Positions 7,890 through 15,308 of a stretch of DNA of 38,027 nt are shown here, piece after piece (position 1 is the stretch's first letter; every line of letters starts with the position of its first letter). This stretch comes from Natrinema versiforme JCM 10478 (GTDB lineage Archaea; Halobacteriota; Halobacteria; Halobacteriales; Natrialbaceae): NCBI RefSeq assembly GCF_000337195.1, contig NZ_AOID01000011.1:1-38027 (forward strand), written 5' to 3'. The notes under the pieces were generated by a model that was not told the DNA's origin, did no database searches, and saw nothing but the letters and a program-made list of their open reading frames with translations. The position numbers and the translations under genes were made by a program.

Positions 7890-8834
7890 CTACTCGTCGC
7901 CGCCGAGATTCGCACGCGGCAGTTCGGCGCTCAGGTACTCGACGAACTTGTCGGGGTGCTCGGCGTGGGGCAACTGCGTCGCGTAGTCGATGACGACCAG
8001 ATCGAGGTCGGCCGCCTCGGCGAGATCTCTGCCTTCTCGGAGCGGGACGAGTTCGGCATCCCGGCCCCAGATCAGCGTCGTGGGCGTCTCGAGGGCCGCC
8101 AGCTCCGTCGCGAGGTCGAAATCGGGGTCGAGCGTACCCGCGGCGAAGGAGGCGGTCGCGTAGCGTGCGCCGGGCTGGTGGGCGCTATTCCACGCGTACC
8201 CGACCTCGTCGGCGTCGATCCGGTCGGAATCGTAGTAGCCGTCTCGGTCGTAGAAGTACCGGATCGAGGGCTTGCTCGCGAGCAGGTTGTACAGCGTCGT
8301 ACCGACGATCGGCGTCCGAATGAGGGTGCGGAGCCACGGCCGCTCGTCGCCGGTTTCGTCGGTCGGACAGATCAACACCAGTCGCTCGAAGTCGGTCTCG
8401 TCGGCAGCGTCGACGGCGAAGGTGCCGGACAGCGACGAGGCGACGACGATCGGCTCGTCGGTCACCTCGGCCGCGAAGTCGCGGACGAACTCGGCGTACA
8501 GCGTCGCGGAGTAGACCAACGGCGGCCGCTCGGACCGGCCGAACCCGGGAAGGTCGACCGCGTACACGTGGTAGTCCTCGGCCAGTTGCTCGACGATCGG
8601 CTCGAACTCGTGGCTGCTCGAGCCCGCGTAGATCCCGTGAAGCAGGAGCATGTCGGGGTCGTTCGGATCGCCCGCGACGGTATAACTCGTCTCGATTCCC
8701 CGCCAGCGATACGTCCGCTCGACGCCGATCAGCGGGTTCTCGAGGTCGCCCGCGCGTCGCTTGAGGAGGCGGTTGCCGAGGACTGCCCCACCGATGGTTC
8801 CGAGAGCTGCACCGAGGACTGTTCGGGCTTTCAT
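7890..8834 (-). CDS. Alpha/beta-fold hydrolase with N-terminal hydrophobic segment
   Basis: The protein has 314 residues. The N-terminus (ARTVLGAALGTIGGAVLGNRLLKRR) is a glycine-zipper-like hydrophobic helix followed by basic residues, suggesting membrane association. The hydrolase core begins at about residue 45: oxyanion HG in LLLHGIYAG, strand/turn VYAVDLPGFGRSERP, a nucleophile elbow VVASSLSGTFA with Ser134 in the position of the usual G-x-S-x-G serine, an acid in WGRDAELVP, and the catalytic His in LPHAEHP. The elbow is A-S-S-L-S-G rather than the canonical form. The substrate is unknown; esterase, lipase or dehalogenase-like are all possible. It is upstream of meaB on the same strand with an 89-base gap, so it is probably separate. 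Confidence 0.9.
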   Translation of the reverse strand: MKARTVLGAALGTIGGAVLGNRLLKRRAGDLENPLIGVERTYRWRGIETSYTVAGDPNDPDMLLLHGIYAGSSSHEFEPIVEQLAEDYHVYAVDLPGFGRSERPPLVYSATLYAEFVRDFAAEVTDEPIVVASSLSGTFAVDAADETDFERLVLICPTDETGDERPWLRTLIRTPIVGTTLYNLLASKPSIRYFYDRDGYYDSDRIDADEVGYAWNSAHQPGARYATASFAAGTLDPDFDLATELAALETPTTLIWGRDAELVPLREGRDLAEAADLDLVVIDYATQLPHAEHPDKFVEYLSAELPRANLGGDE

Positions 8835-8923
8835 ACCGGGTCGTTGGAGGGCAACGGCCTTAGACTTCAGGTCTCGGTTCAGAACCTGCTGCGGCGGTAT
8901 GGGTTTCTCAGATGGCGCGGTCG

Positions 8924-10027
8924 CTACTCCCGGCTCGAGCCGTCCTCGTCCGGCTCGGTCTCGAGGTTCTCGACGCAGGCCTCGACGGGCGCGAGCACGT
9001 CGTTCGCGATCGAATACGGGTCGGTCTCGCCCCGGCGCACCGCGTCGGCGAGGCCGTTGATCCCGCCGCTGGCGTCGAGTTCGTCCTCGAGCAGGGCGTG
9101 GACGTCCTCGCGGAGCAGCGTGCGGATCTCCTCGGCGTAGCGCTGGCGGACCTTCTCGGCCCGAGTGCCGGACTCGACGAGGTACGCGCGGTGGTTCGCG
9201 AGTTCGTCGATGAAGGTCTCGACGCCGGTGCCCTTCGTGGCGACGGTCTCGACGATGGGTGGCGTCCAGTCCTCTGCCTCGTCGCCGTCCGCGTCGGTCT
9301 CGCCGTCCCAGTCGTCGTGGGCGTCGATCACCTCCTGACTGTGGTGGCCACCGCCACCGGCGGCCCCGCTCTCGTCGCCGAGCTGGACCATGTCGCGGAG
9401 TTCCTGCACCGTGCGGTCCGCCCCGTCGCGGTCGGCCTTGTTCACGACGAACACGTCCGCGATCTCGAGGATGCCGGCTTTCAGCGTCTGGATGTCGTCG
9501 CCCGAACCCGGCGGGACGAGGACGGCGACCGTGTCGGCGGTCCGGACGATGTCGATCTCGTTCTGGCCCGCACCGACGGTCTCGATGATGATCTTGTCCT
9601 TGCCGAAGGCGTCCATCGCCTTGACGGCGTCCGCGGTCGCCGTCGAGAGCCCGCCGAGGGTCCCGCGGGCGCTCATCGAGCGGACGAACACGTCCATATC
9701 GCCCACGGTGGAGGCCATTCGGATGCGATCACCGAGAACGGCCCCGCCGGTGAACGGCGAGGAAGGATCGATCGCGATGACGCCGACCGTCTCGCCCCGG
9801 TCGCGGTAGGTCTCGGCGAGTTTGTCGACCAGCGTCGACTTGCCCGCGCCCGGCGAGCCGGTGATGCCGATCACGTCCGCGTCGCCCGTGTGCGCGTACA
9901 GTTCGGAGACGAGATCCCGATAGCCCGGTGACCGGTTCTCGATCTTCGAGATGGTCCGGGCCAGCGCGCGGTGTTTCCCTGCCAGCAGGTCCTCGAGCAG
10001 CGATTCGTCGTCGGCGTCCATGGTCAT
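8924..10027 (-). CDS. meaB: Methylmalonyl-CoA mutase-associated GTPase MeaB/ArgK
   Basis: The protein is 367 residues long and is a G3E-family P-loop GTPase. Walker A is GSPGAGKST at 57-65, with switch-region [26 protein letters not shown] and the guanine-specificity NKAD. An acidic Gly/His-rich insert (about 225-255, [12 protein letters not shown]) is a haloarchaeal addition. MeaB protects methylmalonyl-CoA mutase from inactivation and gates delivery and exchange of the adenosylcobalamin cofactor. Its start codon overlaps the stop of the B12-binding subunit gene (ATGA), so the two are translationally coupled and expected to act together. The alternative start at Met3 makes little difference. 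Confidence 0.95.
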   Translation of the reverse strand: MTMDADDESLLEDLLAGKHRALARTISKIENRSPGYRDLVSELYAHTGDADVIGITGSPGAGKSTLVDKLAETYRDRGETVGVIAIDPSSPFTGGAVLGDRIRMASTVGDMDVFVRSMSARGTLGGLSTATADAVKAMDAFGKDKIIIETVGAGQNEIDIVRTADTVAVLVPPGSGDDIQTLKAGILEIADVFVVNKADRDGADRTVQELRDMVQLGDESGAAGGGGHHSQEVIDAHDDWDGETDADGDEAEDWTPPIVETVATKGTGVETFIDELANHRAYLVESGTRAEKVRQRYAEEIRTLLREDVHALLEDELDASGGINGLADAVRRGETDPYSIANDVLAPVEACVENLETEPDEDGSSRE

Positions 10028-10440
10028 CGCTGGGGCGCGTTCTCGCGGACGAACTCGATGGTCTCCTCGATCGACGTGCCGGGGCCGAAGATGGCGGCGA
10101 CGCCCGCGTCTTTGAGCCCCTCGCGGTCCTCGTCGGGGATGACGCCGCCGGCGAGGACGAGGGTGTCATCTTTCGCCCCGTACTCCTCGAGGCCGTCCAT
10201 GATCTTCGGGACGAGCGTGTCGTGTGCCCCCGAGAGGATGGAAATGCCGAGGACATCGACGTCCTCTTGGACGGCCGCCTGTACGATCTCCTCGGGGGAC
10301 TTGTGAAGTCCGGAATAGATGACTTCGAACCCGGCGTCCCGGAACGCGCGCGCGACGACGTGAGCACCGCGGTCGTGGCCGTCGAGACCGACTTTGGCGA
10401 CGAGACACCGGATCGACTCCGCTTCCTGTTCGCTGCTCAT
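10024..10440 (-). CDS. mcmA2: Methylmalonyl-CoA mutase B12-binding (small) subunit
   Basis: This 138-residue protein starts at the ATG at 10440 ([18 protein letters not shown]). It consists of one cobalamin-binding Rossmann domain: the D-x-H-x-x-G motif with lower axial His in [17 protein letters not shown] (the S-x-L element) and the [10 protein letters not shown] glycine pair. Archaeal methylmalonyl-CoA mutases keep this domain on a separate small subunit, with the catalytic barrel encoded elsewhere, and no large subunit is in this window. It interconverts (R)-methylmalonyl-CoA and succinyl-CoA in propionate/odd-chain metabolism, and in the methylaspartate cycle where haloarchaea have it. 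It is followed by meaB with a 3-base overlap. A TATA-like TTAAAG lies about 30 bases upstream. Confidence 0.94.
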   Translation of the reverse strand: MSSEQEAESIRCLVAKVGLDGHDRGAHVVARAFRDAGFEVIYSGLHKSPEEIVQAAVQEDVDVLGISILSGAHDTLVPKIMDGLEEYGAKDDTLVLAGGVIPDEDREGLKDAGVAAIFGPGTSIEETIEFVRENAPQR

Positions 10441-10473
10441 ACACACACCTTCCCGAGCCGACTGTTTGACTTT

Positions 10474-10591
10474 AACGGAAGATGGTGGAAGTTGCGAGGT
10501 GAAGACGGGTCGCCGCTCGCGGGTGACCCACCGATCGATCGACACGTGCTCGACGCATATATTGTTCCGTTAGTGTCACGTCTCAACGGAA
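10474..10591. promoter_or_regulatory. Divergent control region with three copies of AACGGAA
   Basis: Between the divergent mcmA2 and HD-domain genes, AACGGAA occurs at 10474-10480, its complement TTCCGTT at 10565-10571, and AACGGAA again at 10585-10591. The last two form a 7-bp inverted repeat with a 13-base spacer, next to an AT-rich CATATATTG at about 10556. The first copy sits against the mcmA2 TATA-like element. This would suit a shared operator. It is inference only, since heptamers can recur by chance. Confidence 0.3.
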
Positions 10592-10661
10592 TCGGCCCGA
10601 ACCAAAGGCTAAAGAACGAAACGACCGAACATTCCGCTAATGACTATCGTTCGTCTACTGC

Positions 10662-10666
10662 GGAGG
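10662..10666 (+). promoter_or_regulatory. Shine-Dalgarno GGAGG fixing the GTG start of the HD protein
   Basis: GGAGG lies eight bases before GTG 10675. Many genes here lack a clear Shine-Dalgarno sequence, so this one is useful: it selects 10675 over the far upstream in-frame starts of the long open frame, which would overlap the mcmA2 gene. Confidence 0.6.
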
Positions 10667-10674
10667 GATCTATC

Positions 10675-11349
10675 GTGGGCGTTGAAATAAAGGAAACGCG
10701 AGTGCCCGACGCCGAGTTCGAGGAGATGAAAGGCTTCGTCTTCGAGTACCTCGCGGCAAGCGTCGAGAAGGAGGAGGAAGGCGGTCGCATGCGCTGGTAC
10801 CCGTGGCACTCCGCCGAATACCGGCACAACCACATCCTCAACGTCGTCGATCTCGCGACCGACATCGCCGAAGAGGAGGGCGCGGACGTCGACGTCACCC
10901 GCGTCGCCGCCCTCTTTCACGACGTCGCCAAACTCGAGACCGATCAGGAACTCCACGCCGAGGCCGGCGCTCGCGTCGCCCGCGAGTACCTCGAGTCCCG
11001 CGCCGAGTACCCCGAATCGTTCATCCAGCAGGTGTGTCGCGCGATCGAACACCACTCCTATCAGGGCGACCTGACCGATCTCGCACTGGAGACCCAGTGT
11101 CTCATCGAAGCCGACCTGCTCGATAAGGTCGGCGCGAACGGCACTGCCCTGATGTTGCTCCGGATGGGCTACGAGGCCCGCACCCATATGGACTGCGACG
11201 AGATGGTCGAGCGCGTCCTCGAGCGCGGCTACGACGCCGCCTCCCGCGTCCAGAGCGACACCGCCGAGGGCATCGCCCACCAGCGCCTGAAACGCGTCAA
11301 GTGGTTCAGCGAGTGGCTCGAGGACGAGATCGCCGCGATGGGTAACTAA
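10675..11349 (+). CDS. HD-domain metal-dependent phosphohydrolase
   Basis: The protein has 224 residues starting at GTG 10675. The HD fold is marked by a His in the EYRHNHILNVV helix (about 51-53), the paired His-Asp at 82-83 (ALFHDVAKLE), His-His in CRAIEHHSYQ (126-127) and a distal Asp in IEADLLDKVG (about 150). Such proteins hydrolyse nucleotides or phosphate esters with divalent metal, and the substrate cannot be assigned. The open frame extends far upstream, but only the portion after the ribosome-binding site has domain character. The C-terminus (KRVKWFSEWLEDEIAAMGN) is a short amphipathic helix. It is monocistronic and divergent from mcmA2/meaB, with no proven link to them. Confidence 0.88.
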   Translation: MGVEIKETRVPDAEFEEMKGFVFEYLAASVEKEEEGGRMRWYPWHSAEYRHNHILNVVDLATDIAEEEGADVDVTRVAALFHDVAKLETDQELHAEAGARVAREYLESRAEYPESFIQQVCRAIEHHSYQGDLTDLALETQCLIEADLLDKVGANGTALMLLRMGYEARTHMDCDEMVERVLERGYDAASRVQSDTAEGIAHQRLKRVKWFSEWLEDEIAAMGN

Positions 11350-11497
11350 ACGGGTCCGGTGCCGGTAGCGGCCTCGCCCGCTCGAGTCCTCACTCTGTGA
11401 TGACCTCGAGACCGCCGTCTCCCGATCGGTCGGCAGGGCCCACGGCCGACCGAATCGGCCGGTGCGTTCATACTGGTCTGCTCTCGAGACGAGTGTA

Positions 11498-12040
11498 ATG
11501 CAATTCCCACGCCGACCGAGCACCGTCTCAGTTCTCGTCCTCTGCTGTCTCGTCTTCCTCGCCACAGTCCCCGCCGCGACGGTCGCCCAGCAGTCTCCGG
11601 CTCCGGTCGGGAACGGTGCCGACTCAAGCGGCCAATCGATTTCGACGTGTTTCACCGGGTCGGGAACCGAGTTGACGATCGGTTCCGAGAACGGCACGCA
11701 CATCTGGGTTCGATTCCACGCGGCGATGCTGACCGACTCCGGCGGCTCGGTCGGTGCCGAACTCGTCGGCTCGACCGGCGGCTCGTCGATCGTCGAGGTC
11801 ATCGCCGGATTCCAGTACGTCGGCGACGGGCTCCGCGACCTGCTCACGAGCCCCGCCGACTCGATCGATCTCGTCAGCGGATTCGACTTCCAGCTCCCGA
11901 TGCTTGAGAACGCAACGACGGGGCTCGGCGCGGAGCCGTCCCAATCCGATGAGGACCAGTCCGACGGCGAGGGGACCGGCACACGTAGCGACGGTGCGGC
12001 GACGGAATCCGACGGCCGCTTCGAGCTGCTCAGGTGCTAA
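11498..12040 (+). CDS. Secreted or surface protein with signal peptide, unknown family
   Basis: This 180-residue protein begins at the ATG at 11498 (MQFPRRPSTVSV). Residues 1-31 form a Sec-type signal: basic start, hydrophobic core VLVLCCLVFLATVPA, and an AxA-Q cleavage site near ATVAQQ. The mature part opens with STCFTGSGTELTIGSENGTHIWVRFHAAM, a beta-rich segment with an N-glycosylation sequon, then a region with hydrophobic stretches (SIVEVIAGFQYVGDGLRDLL). It ends in a very acidic low-complexity tail (SQSDEDQSDGEGTG). I recall similar haloarchaeal proteins under a DUF label but cannot name one reliably. It could be an exported protein of unknown role. Confidence 0.7.
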   Translation: MQFPRRPSTVSVLVLCCLVFLATVPAATVAQQSPAPVGNGADSSGQSISTCFTGSGTELTIGSENGTHIWVRFHAAMLTDSGGSVGAELVGSTGGSSIVEVIAGFQYVGDGLRDLLTSPADSIDLVSGFDFQLPMLENATTGLGAEPSQSDEDQSDGEGTGTRSDGAATESDGRFELLRC

Positions 12041-12111
12041 CCCGCTTGCCTCGAGTCTGAACGCTCGAGCCACGGCTCGAGAAATCGAATAAGACGCGTT
12101 TCGAGCGGCGC

Positions 12112-12792
12112 TCAGAGAAACCGGAGCGTGCCCATCGCCAGAAAGAGCAGTCCGAAGCCAACGAGGACGACGGCGCTCAGCGCGGCGACCGCGGGGGCGA
12201 ACGCGTCGACGCGCTTGCCGGCCGCGGCCAGCGCCGCCGGATAGGCGACGATCCACAGGGCGATCCCACCGAAGAAGCCGATCAGCAGCGCCGGCGACCC
12301 GGTCTGGACGACCAGCGTTCCCGCGAGGGCCTGTCCCACTGCCGGGGCGTGTGCGAGCACGTCGAGGGTCCCCGGCTCGAGGAGGCCAACGCCGACGGTG
12401 AGCCAGAAGCCGATCTGGTAGGGGTTGGTCAGCGAGAGGACGAACGTCTTCCGGAACCCCGTGGCGGCGGCGCGGCCGGCGTCGGTAAACGACGTCGCCG
12501 TTCTGGCCTCGTCGATCGCACCGATCGCGAAGTACAACATGAGACAGCCGCCGGCTAGATAGAGCGCGGGTCTAACCGCCGGAATGCGGTCGATCACGGC
12601 GACGATGCCGGCGAGCGTAAGGACGAAGAAGATCGCGTCGGCGAGCATCGCACCGAGTCCGGCTCGAAAGCCGGCCGGCCAGCCGCGGACGACGCTCTCC
12701 TCGGCGATGATCGCGTTCATCGGCCCCGGCGGTGCCGCGAGCGCGAGCCCGAAGACCACGCCGGCCAGCACTGTCACGACGAGTGAAGCCAC
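12112..12792 (-). CDS. LysE family amino-acid/metabolite exporter
   Basis: The protein has 226 residues from GTG 12792 (VASLVVTVLAGVVFGLALAAPPGP). The open frame continues upstream without a Met near the core, and those residues are not LysE-like. The LysE signature is present: GPMNAIIAEESVVRGWPAGFRAG-type first helix and loop, then GAMLADAIFFVL, and LTNPYQIGFWLTVG (the LxNPK/P-like element). There are six hydrophobic helices, as expected. Family members export lysine, arginine, homoserine or other small molecules; the substrate is unknown. An AT-rich stretch near 12895-12912 (minus-strand TTAATTATACTATA) would be a promoter giving a leader of about 75-80 bases. Confidence 0.88.
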   Translation of the reverse strand: MASLVVTVLAGVVFGLALAAPPGPMNAIIAEESVVRGWPAGFRAGLGAMLADAIFFVLTLAGIVAVIDRIPAVRPALYLAGGCLMLYFAIGAIDEARTATSFTDAGRAAATGFRKTFVLSLTNPYQIGFWLTVGVGLLEPGTLDVLAHAPAVGQALAGTLVVQTGSPALLIGFFGGIALWIVAYPAALAAAGKRVDAFAPAVAALSAVVLVGFGLLFLAMGTLRFL

Positions 12793-13133
12793 GTGTTCTC
12801 GGTTGCAAGTGAGTGTGCTGCCGTGAAAAGAATCGCGAATTCGGCCCGGGAGACCGCGGAGCCGGGCTAACCCGTCCAACGGGACTTCACTCCCATATAG
12901 TATAATTAAGCGTCCGGACCGTGTCTCTCGCAGGAGCGCGATCGCGTCCGTGGTCACCACACCTCCGTGTCGCAGCGTCGAACCCGGCGCGCAAACTGCT
13001 GGTACCGCTGATTCTTTGCCGTGTGGCACTCAATAGCACGCATGAACGAGCCTCGAGCGGCTGTCCTGACGGGTGGCGGTCGCCCGCCCGGTCGCGACTC
13101 GAGCGACCAGTCGCCGGCCGGGACGGGAACGCG
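12793..13133. other. Divergent intergenic region between LysE and the thioredoxin-like lipoprotein
   Basis: The 341-base region holds one striking AT-rich block at about 12894-12914 (ATATAGTATAATTAAG), probably the LysE promoter. An open frame on the plus strand from 12921 joins the thioredoxin-like gene, but its first 71 residues are Arg/Ser-rich with no domain signal. I treat them as untranslated. No RNA gene is seen. Confidence 0.45.
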
Positions 13134-13766
13134 ATGAATCGTCGAACACTGCTCGCGTCGACCGTCGCCATGCCGGCGCTGGTCGGCTGCCTCGACGGCG
13201 GTACCGACGAGGGCGAAACCGAACCCGACGAACCGACTGAGCCGCCGTTCGAGATCGCCACGATCGACGCCTCGGGGAGCGAGGCTGGCACTGTTCGGGT
13301 TCCTCAATCCGGTCGAGTGATGGTGCTCAACTTCACCCGAACCGAGTGCCCGACCAGTCGCGCACAACTCTCGCGGATCGCCGACGTGAAGGTGGCTCTC
13401 GCAGAGGAGGGCTACACCGTCGACGGCGACGACCCCGAGATTCGCTTTTGTTCGATCACGAACGGGACCCGCGGCCCCGATCCGTCCGACGAGGAACTCG
13501 CGGCGTGGTTCGACGAGAACGGCGGCAACTGGCCGATCGGCCGGGATGAGACCGGAGTCTGTAACGAGTACTACGAGATCGATGGGTTCCCGACGATGCT
13601 GACCGTCGACGGAACCGGCGCGGTGCAGTGGCGAGACCGATCCTCGACGAGCGGGGCCATCTTCGGCACTGCCAGAGACGCACTCGAGGGCGGTGAAACG
13701 ACACAGGACGGCGACAACCGAACGGGCGACAATACGAGCGAAACGGTCGCGTCCTGGGAGAGTTAG
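13134..13766 (+). CDS. Thioredoxin-fold (TlpA-like) lipoprotein with C-x-x-S site
   Basis: The protein has 210 residues from the ATG at 13134 (MNRRTLLASTVAMPALVGCLDGG). It has an N-terminal export signal with lipobox LVGC, so Cys19 is likely lipidated, followed by an acidic linker. The thioredoxin fold starts at about residue 40: a strand VMVLNFTRTECPTSRAQL, with the active site C72-P-T-S75 in place of CxxC, then IRFCSITNGT, ENGGNWPIGRD and the cis-Pro strand DGFPTMLTVDG. It is paralogous to the protein at 14643 (shared SEAGT-x-x-VP and GNW elements). Redox chaperone, cytochrome/copper maturation or peroxidase-type roles are all possible. With only one active-site Cys, a full dithiol-disulfide cycle is not expected. 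Confidence 0.87.
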   Translation: MNRRTLLASTVAMPALVGCLDGGTDEGETEPDEPTEPPFEIATIDASGSEAGTVRVPQSGRVMVLNFTRTECPTSRAQLSRIADVKVALAEEGYTVDGDDPEIRFCSITNGTRGPDPSDEELAAWFDENGGNWPIGRDETGVCNEYYEIDGFPTMLTVDGTGAVQWRDRSSTSGAIFGTARDALEGGETTQDGDNRTGDNTSETVASWES

Positions 13767-13804
13767 CTCGCCGTCTGATTGCGAATCGACGGCCAGACCC
13801 ACTC

Positions 13805-14470
13805 CTATCCGTCATCGTCCGTCGAGAGCACCGGATACGACTGCGTCCCGCCGCTCGAGCGCCGCGCGACGAGCGTCGCGACTGCGACAGTGCTATCGTT
13901 GCCGTCCGCACTCTCGTCCTCGTCTGCATCGTCGCCAGTCCCGTCGCCGACCGGTCGCCGCCGCTCCTCGTAGGCGAGGATCATCAGGTCCAGACAAGCC
14001 CGGAGTAGGTCGTTCGACCGGTATCGGTAGCGATCGGTCGAGGGGCCGGCGACCGGGTCGCTCGAGCGGAGGTGGTGTTCGTAGATCAGTACCCCGCCGG
14101 GAGCGAGCGCGTCTTTGAGCGCCGGCAGGTGCTCGAGGGCGGCGAAGAAGCTCACGACGATCACGTCGTAGCGCTCGCGGCCGGGATCGAAGTCGGCCAG
14201 ATCGGCGCGGATCCAGTTCGCGTCGACTCCCCGTTCGGCGGCGCGGTCGCGAGCGCGCTCGAGTGCGGCGTCGGAGACATCCACCGCGTCCACGTCGTAG
14301 CCACGTTCGGCGAGAAAGAGCGCGTTCCGCCCGGCCCCGGTCGCGACGTCGAGTGCGCGTCCGTCCGGAAGCGTCGATATGCGTCGCTCGAGGGCGGGAA
14401 CGGGAGCGTCGTTGGGGTCGTAGTCGGCCTGTTCGTACCGGTCGTTCCATCGCTCGCGGTCGTCGCTCAC
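13805..14470 (-). CDS. Class I SAM-dependent methyltransferase (TehB/UbiE-like)
   Basis: This is a 221-residue soluble protein. The SAM-binding motif I is ALDVATGAGRNALFLA (residues 40-55), followed by acidic motif II VDAVDVSDAALERAR, then ANWIRADLADFD, and the YDVIVVSFFAALEHLPAL post-motif. The lid region begins after GGVLIYEHHLRSS. The N-terminus WNDRYEQADYDPNDAPVP is the usual start of the TehB-like/thiopurine methyltransferase-like subgroup. The C-terminal 40 residues form an acidic insert plus a short strand (VAVATLVARR). The substrate is unknown. It lies on the opposite strand between two thioredoxin-fold paralogues and probably has no functional tie to them. Confidence 0.9.
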   Translation of the reverse strand: MSDDRERWNDRYEQADYDPNDAPVPALERRISTLPDGRALDVATGAGRNALFLAERGYDVDAVDVSDAALERARDRAAERGVDANWIRADLADFDPGRERYDVIVVSFFAALEHLPALKDALAPGGVLIYEHHLRSSDPVAGPSTDRYRYRSNDLLRACLDLMILAYEERRRPVGDGTGDDADEDESADGNDSTVAVATLVARRSSGGTQSYPVLSTDDDG

Positions 14471-14642
14471 GGGGTTATCGTCGGCCGGGCGACGCTTAAC
14501 TGTCGGGCACCGAACAGGGCTGTTCGACTGTGTCCGCCCTCAGACGGTCGGTTCGACGGACGAACCAGTGAAGCCTTTGGCGTCGCGTCCCATACGGATC
14601 ACACGACATGCCGTCTACTTGCCCGATGGCTGTGACACGACC

Positions 14643-15266
14643 GTGAGACGGCGCGAGCTGATCGCCGGGGTCGGTAGCGTCGGCGTCCTCGCCGGGGCAA
14701 CCGGGATCGTCCTTGGCGGCGTCCCCTCCTTCGGGACCGACCGCGCCGCATCCGAGGCGGGCGGAGAGACGGACGGCCGGATCGAAGTGGAGACCATCAA
14801 CGCTCGAGGGAGCGAGGCCGGGACGATGACCGTTCCCAACGACGACGTTACGGTCGCCATGTTCCTCGTCACCGGCTGTGGCAAGTGTCAGGCGCACCTG
14901 CCCAGACTCGCCGACGCGCGGTCTCGCCTCGTCGAAGACTACGGAGACGACCTCACTTTCCTGTCAGTCACCTACCAGTCGTTCGATAGCATGCCCGCGG
15001 ACGAACTCCGCGACTGGTGGCGCGCCCACAGCGGTAACTGGACCGTCGGCTACGACTCGAACGCGACGCTCGCGGCGAATTACGGAATTGTCGGCTACCC
15101 CGTCACCGCCGTCGTCGACGACCAGGGCGAGAAACGATGGGAAACGCTCGGGGTAACACCCGCTGAAGATATCGTCGCGGCCGTCGAATCCGTGCTCGAG
15201 TCGAGCGACAGAGAGACGGCGTCGGCCGCCGAAAACGAGACCAGCGAGGCGTCGGCGGGCGACTGA
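14643..15266 (+). CDS. Thioredoxin-fold (TlpA-like) membrane-anchored protein, CGKC
   Basis: The protein has 207 residues from GTG 14643 (VRRRELIAGVGSVGVLAGATGIVLGG). I preferred this start to the ATG at 14568 because Arg-Arg-Arg followed by a hydrophobic core makes a normal export/anchor signal. No lipobox Cys is present, so it is probably an uncleaved anchor or Tat-like signal. The thioredoxin domain shows VAMFLVTGCGKCQAHLPRL with a full C79-x-x-C82 pair, LTFLSVTYQSFDS, SGNWTVGYD and the cis-Pro strand GYPVTAVVDD. It likely reduces or oxidises extracytoplasmic disulfides. The acidic Glu/Ser/Ala tail is low complexity. It is paralogous to the lipoprotein at 13134. Confidence 0.87.
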   Translation: MRRRELIAGVGSVGVLAGATGIVLGGVPSFGTDRAASEAGGETDGRIEVETINARGSEAGTMTVPNDDVTVAMFLVTGCGKCQAHLPRLADARSRLVEDYGDDLTFLSVTYQSFDSMPADELRDWWRAHSGNWTVGYDSNATLAANYGIVGYPVTAVVDDQGEKRWETLGVTPAEDIVAAVESVLESSDRETASAAENETSEASAGD

Positions 15267-15308
15267 CCGACTGCGCGGCCCTGTTCGGCTCGAGAGCAGA
15301 CAACCGAA

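Noticed and set aside
12894-12914. ATAGTAT in the LysE promoter as a second ThiR-like half site.
   Set aside because: Only one imperfect half matches the thi4 palindrome, with no partner arm, and AT-rich promoters contain such strings by chance.
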